The translations under genes and the position numbers were made by a program. A stretch of 64,000 bases of DNA from Bryum argenteum (taxonomy: Eukaryota > Streptophyta > Bryopsida > Bryales > Bryaceae). The first letter of the stretch is position 1; the number at the start of each line of letters is the position of its first letter. The stretch spans positions 1,233,413 through 1,297,412 of the forward strand of contig CM073324.1 in NCBI GenBank assembly GCA_037043015.1. The letters are read 5' to 3'. Below are positions 57,780-64,000 of the stretch, in pieces. The notes beneath the pieces are model-generated. The model was not told where the DNA came from. It did no database searches and was given only the letters and a program-made list of their open reading frames with translations.

Positions 57780-60700
57780 TCACTGAACAGAGAAATGCGC
57801 AAGCGTACTCTGCGAACAGAGAATCAATACTGAATTCTTCAAGAAGAAATGGAAGCTAATTGAGATACGAAGCTTACCTTCTCAAAGTACGGAAGCTCTT
57901 GCTGAGCTGCCCAGATCTCAAGTGAAACGTCTCGAGCATGACCGGTAGCTGGGTCGGTGGCAGGCACGACAGCCTTCATCACACAAGCACAAATTACATA
58001 CTTCAGAGGGTGAAACACAGATGCAAAAGTCAGCTGTAATCAGAGTCGCAGGACCGACACATCACATCTAGATGATTTGTCGACGAAAACGGCAGTATTA
58101 TATTAAAATTGGATTTTAGGCCCCCTACTCTTTCTTGAATGAGTATGTGAACGGGTATAGTCTTCTGCACGGGAGGACTTTCAACGACTTCTGTGTCGAT
58201 GTCCAGCAGAGGCTAAGCTATGACTTAATCAGCAAAAACATCATCCGGTACTATGCGAGGAAAAACACTTGTCGAAGCAGACATAGGAGGAGGTTGCAAC
58301 AAGGATACTTACGAGAAGGATGCTTTCCGATCTTTGGAAGACATGGACATGATCTATTGCGCTTGAATCACAGCGATCTAGAGCAACAGCAACACGCATG
58401 ATTGCACACATCGCACGCACTTTCTTTTGAACCTGAAACAGAAGTCAAAAAATAACCGCTTACTTAACTCTCTTGAGTCAGAGCTTAAAAATTGCTCTCC
58501 TTCGCTTCATCGAGGTCACCTTTTGTCAAAGGACTGGCTGAAGTACGCTGGGACTTCAAACACCGAAACGAAGTCAATCATCACTAGTTTTATCAGGTTC
58601 TTTCAATATCAATCTAAACAGGTAAATTATTTGAATATGACGCTTACATCGTCAGGTAGATTGGCGAAATCATCGTCCTTTTGACTTGGAACCTTCTTCC
58701 GATGATATCGTACTAGGAGTGCAAGTATCTGCAACATGAGAGAACGATCCGATCAGACCACCGACTAATACATCTAGTCGTCACATTCATGAGCTGCATT
58801 CGTAAATCACCAAATTCTTTCTGTAATATTTCAAGTTACTGAAACATGGCAACTATACACTGAACCAAGGAGATTTTTAAGAAAGGAAACAGTTTTGCAT
58901 AAGATGAAAATACCTCAATCTCCAGAGGACTGTAACCGAGCAGATGTTCATTATTCTGTATTCACAAAACCTCCTGTCAGTTCTTAGTGACATGTTCGAC
59001 TTCTATGAGCATAATGAGTACATTTTCAATTACGAACATCGGAATCGATAGAAGTACGTGTCTGAAAGATAGACATGCAAAATTAGTTAGAGGTTCCAGA
59101 ACCTTATACCTTGATAAGGTAGTGAGAATGCCTGTGATATGATCTGTGGTTGATGAACATCCCTACATAATGCAAAATAGTAGCACCCTCCAACAGTTCA
59201 GCATCGCCCTTACTTAACAGCCGAGCTAAGTTTGAGGAAGATTCCTCAGAACCGTAACGACATGTCTGCAATCCAGTAAGAATTTCCTACACACACAACA
59301 ATTCAAATGAATGAAGCGAGAACCATCACATGAATTGACACCATAATGAGTAGCAAAATCTGGTAGTGGTTGTGGCCCACAGAGAGCTCTAGATTATCAT
59401 ATTACTTGGGAAAGTTATTACTTGGGATAGAGAACCCTCATGAGAGCTGACCAACCTTGGCGAGAACGGCAGAATGTTGAGCAGATTCCATACGACGGTC
59501 TGTATTGAACTTCAGAGCAAGATTAAGGATGGAGTTGAATCGAATGTTGATCCCTGGTTTGTAACTCTCGAAAGTTTCAGCCAAAGTGTCCACAATGACT
59601 CCCTCTCGAAGCGCATATGGCGACACCATCATTTTCTTTACCCCCATAGCTAGAAAGATCTCTTCTAAGAGCACAGCGCCCGCAACGATGACATCAGCTC
59701 GTTTCAAGGGAAGTCCTGGAATCTTGGCCCGCTCCACTACAGTTTTCGCCTTACAAATCTGGTCACCCAACCTGGAAAATTACTCTCTTGTAAACCAATG
59801 TCATGGACAAGGAAATGACCAAAAGTAATCACGTCTGTTGAAACGAAAGTACTTACCTTCTTGACAGCATCGTTAAGTTCTTCTGCTGTGAACTGCCGGT
59901 CACGTAGCGAACTCTCCTTTGTTTGTCCATCCAAAGCCTATTGACAGACGTACGTCAGACAGCCTAGTGAAAAAGCAACCTGATTCTCAAATTTGGAGTA
60001 GGCACTCACCTGTGACTCAGTTAGCGTGGTGACCGTGGTGTGTATCATCTGCTCGATACTTTCAATAGTTCCGGAGCTTCCGATAGCAATCTCGAACGGG
60101 GTAGCCAACACTTTGTCGATCACACCAGAATCGGCTAATATTACTCGAATGTGTCGTCTTAGCTCCTCAAGCTGTGAACACCATGCGAAAGTACTTAGAA
60201 AGAGATTGAGAATGAGACGTATAAGTAATATGGGTAGCAGAGTAGCAGTGACAGCTGACCTGTTCCTTCTTGATCTCTCCCTTCTTATCACTAGCTGCAT
60301 TAAGGAATTGCTCGGTGAGCCGGATGTGGCCGAGCTTAAGCGAAGTAGCATAAAGAGGCTTCCCTTCCTGGCCAAGCACAAACTCCGTAGAACCGCCTCC
60401 GATATCCACCACCAGCACTGTCTTATCGTAAACAGGAAGTGCCTGCAGCACTCCTTGATATATCAAACAAGCTTCCTCCGTGCCAGCAAGAACCTCGACG
60501 TCTAACCCTACAGTGTCACGGACCCTGCGCACAAACGTCCGGCGGTTTCGGGCTTCTCTCACCGCAGAGGTGGCTACTACTCGCATCTCAGCTTTCCTTG
60601 TCTGTGCCAGGATCTTGAAGCGTTTCAGTGCAGCCAAGGCTCGGATCTCCGCGTCTGGAGTTATCACACTTAGATCTGGACTGCCACTTCCCAGTCGCAC

Positions 60701-62075
60701 ATCTTCCTTCTCCGTGTCCATCAGCTGAAACCGACCCTGCTTATCGGCTCGTACCACCACCATGTGAAACGAATTCGTCCCCATGTCCACTGCCGCAAGT
60801 ATCATGTCCCCTACAAGAATCCATTTCCAGAAATCAAGAGAGTACATCCACAAGTTAATGTCGATGGTGCTACTAGAAATTACCCCAAAAATGGTAACAC
60901 TTAACATTACACGAGGATCAGGCCACTTCAAGCAAACAATAAGGTAGGGCAGTCCAAAGTCATCTCCTCGAATATCAGTTTTAAAATAGTTTCTCATGAC
61001 TCAATACGAGAAGTGCTGCAAATTAATTTGATCGTCAGATATCGTGATGTGATGCTCACGTGCAGACTACAACAGATAAGTAACCTTTGGCGAGCATTGA
61101 TCAGAAATCGGAATGTGATAAGCCGGCAGTTACCTTTTGGAGCTTCGTTGAAGCTTTTCTTTTGCCTGGGAATTTCATTGAGGGATAAAGGGTCTGCGTC
61201 GAAGTCGTCCACGAAAGTTCCATTTTCAGTCAAGGTATCTGCCTCTGCACCCCCGATGCTTTTAGCAACCAGAGGTGCCTGAGCTCTTCGCGCGGTCGTC
61301 AATTTCGTCGCTTCCATTAATCGAGTGGAGGTACCATGAGAAGATCTCAAGGGAGTAAGAGCAGTGGAGCAGCTCTTTTGTTGTAGTACTCCAGTCGAGC
61401 CAAGAATATCCGTCTAAAACAAGAACGTCAAGTGTCAGAGATACACACATAATGTCTCAACCAAGAAAGAATCCAAGCTCAAAAACTAACCACTACAGCA
61501 TGCTACTCCAACTGAGCAGAAAATACATGCTGAACTCAAGTACACTCCAAAAATCCAAGACTTCCTCCAATTATGTAACATCAAAGTGGCACTGAATCAA
61601 CCCGTACACTTCCGTTATCCTCAGTACAACAAAAACCTACACGGTCCAAATCGACGTGCCAGGGTTTCTGGAATTAGAAACTTCCGCTTCATTCCAATTT
61701 GATTGCGCACTACAGTATTAAATTCCCAGAAAATATATATGAAATGGTCTCAATCAGTATTCCGGTACCCTTGACGCGAGCAAGCTGCCAGATTACAAGA
61801 AGCTAAAACCTCAAATTCATTACTGCGCCATTGCGCCGATTTAACGACGGAGGAAAGCGAGTCGAGGAAGGGAAACCAACAGTAAGCAGCTGAATTGCTT
61901 GCGATAGAAAAGTAGAATCATACACGTAACTCACGATAAGAGTGAGCAGCTCAATGCCTATAGAAACAAACGCACAAACAATCTCAAATCGCCAATTTAA
62001 CGATTCTGAGGTTGTACGGAATAGAAATTGGAGCGGAGGGCTTACGGAACGCAAGAAGCTCCCTCCACAGATCAT
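57780..62075 (-). CDS. Ppx/GppA-family phosphatase with HD-like C-terminal domain
   Basis: Exons on the minus strand: 62075-62046, 61413-61134, 60810-60260, 60171-60010, 59937-59857, 59758-59456, 59265-59110, 58955-58914, 58728-58648, 58432-58313, 57973-57878 and a short last one, 57809-57780. All are GT-AG and in frame, about 643 residues. The ASKHA-fold core has the first phosphate motif DMGTNSFHM (112-120), ATSAVREARN (183-192), the catalytic-type TEEA (214-217) and DIGGGSTEF (239-247), then GSSGTIES. The C-terminal part has the His-rich LHYVGMFINHRSYHRHSHYL (500-519), as in the HD-like domain of long Ppx enzymes, then ALDRCDSSAI. The family hydrolyses polyphosphate or pppGpp; which substrate is used here is open. 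The first ~100 residues (MICGGSFLRSTDILGS) could be an organelle transit peptide. The last exon is the least certain. Confidence 0.88.
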
Positions 62076-62520
62076 GGTGAAGCCCTCCGGTGAACCTCGT
62101 CGGCTCGAAGGCAATTAGCCCTCAGCCTTTCCCATCCAAGACCAAGAAACCCTAATTAGCTCAAGATTCGATACAAAATTTGAATTCCGGTACAACGCAT
62201 TAACAATGAAAGAGATCCTGCAACAGAGTGCCTGCAATCTAGGGGAACAACGAACGGTGAAATTGTTACCGGAGAGCGAATGCTGCAGCAGCAGATGCAG
62301 AATGGGAATGGCAATTGAGAAAGTGAGGTCATCGAAATACGATGAAAATGGAATTCTTCGACTGGCAGTCCCAACTATTGGGATTCCAGGTGTTGGAAGC
62401 CACAGACTCCGAGAAGGCGGGATTGGACGCTAACAGCTGCTTGGTTTGGGACGCCTGAAAGGAAATATATGCTCCTTTTCACACTGTAGGTCGTTCTTGC
62501 ACTCAACCTTTTCTTGCATG
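62076..62520 (-). promoter_or_regulatory. Leader and promoter side of the Ppx/GppA gene
   Basis: Sequence upstream of the minus-strand start codon at 62075 is not AT-extreme and holds no other gene. The open frames at 62156-62374 and 62206-62433 show no domain. Transcription start was not located. Confidence 0.35.
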
Positions 62521-62524
62521 GAAT

Positions 62525-63490
62525 CTGTAAGAGCATCTAAACAGGTCCTTCATAAGGGCCCATTTTCGACGGATCTGCTTAAAGTTGGCCAGCGAGCTGG
62601 TCACGGAGCCTCTCGTGGGGCAAATAATCCCTGCCCCAAATAAAAATTGCGGTATATTTGCCCCCTAATTTTTTAATGGTTGATGTCACCCATTGTTCCA
62701 AGGGGCACCCCTCATATAATAAGGTACTTGTCGTCCCAACTTGGAAGCACTTTATATGGTATTTTTTAGAAGTATCTTGTATCTACCATTCCATAATAAT
62801 TTTATATATGCACGTGGTTTTTTTATATAATATAATTTTAATATAATTCATTCTAATTTACACAATTCAAAAAACATAAAAGAAGATAGGTAGATAGGTT
62901 GGTTGGTAAGTTTGTAAGATGGTAGGTTGGTACGTTGGGTAGGAAGGTTTGGTGGGTAGGAAGGTTTGATGAGTAGAAAGATTTGGTAAGTAGGAAGGTT
63001 TGGTAGGTAGGAAGGTCTAGTAGGTAGAAAGGATCGTCGAACAGTATTTTATTATATACTAGTACTAGCAATGTACATGTCGTCCTGACGGGTAAACTCT
63101 TTATATGGTACTTTTATAGAATTATCCCGTGTCTACCATTTCCTCATATTATGTTTATTATTTTTATATAGTAAGGTACCGGTTGTCCCAACGGAGAAGC
63201 ACTTTATATGATATTTTTTAAAAGTATCTCGTATCTACCATTCCATAATAATTTTATATATGCCCGTGTGTTTTTTTTCTTGTTTTAAAAAAAATATATA
63301 ATTCTAATATAATTAATTTTAATTTACATAATCAAAAACATAAAAGAAAATATGTAGATAGGTTGGTTGGTAAGTTTGTAAGATGGTAGGTTGGTACGTT
63401 GGGTAGGAAGGTTTGGTGAGTAGGAAGGTTTGGTGGATAGAAAGGTTTGGTGAGTAGGAAGGTTTGGTAGGTAGAAAAGATCACCGAACA
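62525..63490. repeat. Tandem duplication of a roughly 450-bp unit with a GGTAGG/GGTTTGG minisatellite
   Basis: Unit 1 (about 62722-63035) and unit 2 (about 63172-63480) share AAGCACTTTATATG, CTACCATTCCATAATAATTT, then a T/A-rich spacer and a long purine-rich tract of 8-12-bp steps (GGTAGATAGGTTGGTTGGTA, TAGGAAGGTTTGGTGAGTAG). The spacing is about 450 bp. The start near 62527 (AGAGCATCT) and the GGCCAGCGAGCTGGTC block link it to the repeat at 5.4-5.8 kb. Confidence 0.65.
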
Positions 63491-64000
63491 TTATTATGTT
63501 AAAAAAATAGATTATTAAATGGAGACACTACTTACATCTAGTGTTCACAAAAAATCACTAATCTATTTATGTGACTCCTCATAAGAGTCATGACTATTGA
63601 GTTAGCTTGTATGCTAATTAATGTTTAAGTGATTATATCCAATACCGGGTACCCCTTAAGTAGAGTGCATTAATTACCGTAGCTATAGCAACTGCTCAAT
63701 CACACTTACCAAGCAACCAATTGCCGAGCTCCCTATGCAGCATAAAATGTTGATTAAACACAATTATGATAGTTAGTAGATATTTCCATACCAATCGTGC
63801 GACAACTTTTGAAGTTTTCCTTATAGACAATTAGTGAGCGTGCACTTTGAAAGCAGAACAAACATATTGTGGAGACTGTTAGACTCTTATTTCTCTTTGC
63901 CGCTTGTGCAGACTCCGTAAGTGCACAGCTACAAGATTTCCAAGACCGAAACAACTATGTCGGCTGCTTCGGCCTCTTGCAGTATCAATCACCAGTATTT
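63491..64000. other. Right edge, no gene confirmed
   Basis: AT-rich to about 63800, then a C/T-rich stretch followed by ATG at 63957 opening MSAASASCSINHQY to the edge. This could be the start of a plastid-targeted protein, but 14 codons are too few to call. Confidence 0.25.

Noticed and set aside
57554-57802. Minus-strand frame with GGLKFLVVQPLMYFKGGQFV as a longer C-terminus of the Ppx/GppA protein
   Set aside because: The donor at 57877 is in phase 0 and no AG gives this frame; it is left as untranslated.
63957-64000. Possible start of a plastid-targeted protein (MSAASASCSINHQY)
   Set aside because: Only 14 codons lie in the window, too short to support a gene.

Overview
The window reads as nuclear DNA of a land plant. 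The evidence is GT-AG introns of about 60-220 bp, plant-type protein families and AT-rich intergenic DNA full of short DNA transposons and SINEs. Compact introns and sparse genes fit a non-seed plant, possibly a bryophyte; this is inference, and I cannot name the genus. No retroviral or LTR element with paired ends was recognised.

Genes: (1) an open frame running off the left edge (minus, 1-227); (2) TAD3, the non-catalytic subunit of the tRNA wobble adenosine deaminase (nine exons, 896-2729); (3) an intronless ELMO-domain protein (11392-12336) behind a leader built of duplicated units; (4) a WW-domain/CxxC protein of the plant CFL1 type (three exons, 35237-36504); (5) an unrecognised two-exon gene with a Pro/Lys-rich linker (56285-57081); (6) convergent with it, a twelve-exon Ppx/GppA phosphatase with an HD-like C-terminal part (62075-57780, minus). 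The genes look like unrelated housekeeping and regulatory genes. A decayed, apparently retroposed protein-kinase copy lies at 50770-52631.

Repeats: most of 2.9-7.7 kb and 13-55 kb is made of non-autonomous elements that begin TTAACCC(C/T)TAA and end in its reverse complement. At least eight length and sequence classes are present, from about 80 bp to about 1.17 kb. A nested insertion at 6734-7664 has a closely matching empty site at 49607-50192, and the comparison shows duplication of TTAA, which is the piggyBac-type target site. No transposase gene for them was seen. Other elements are two TTA-flanked Harbinger-like elements, a TA-flanked family, a hAT-like element, and a tRNA-derived SINE family (three full copies with target duplications, three diverged 3' pieces) whose 3' hairpin is kept by compensating changes. 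A different SINE sits at 8789-9015. Tandem arrays with periods of 53, 25 and 149 bp and several long homopolymers complete the picture.

Layout: 0-2.8 kb genes; 2.9-9.8 kb TTAA elements and SINEs; 10.2-12.4 kb ELMO leader and gene; 12.4-34.5 kb gene-free repeat DNA; 34.6-36.6 kb WW gene; 36.6-55.9 kb gene-free repeats, tandem arrays and the kinase retrocopy; 55.9-62.4 kb convergent gene pair; 62.5-63.5 kb a tandem duplication.
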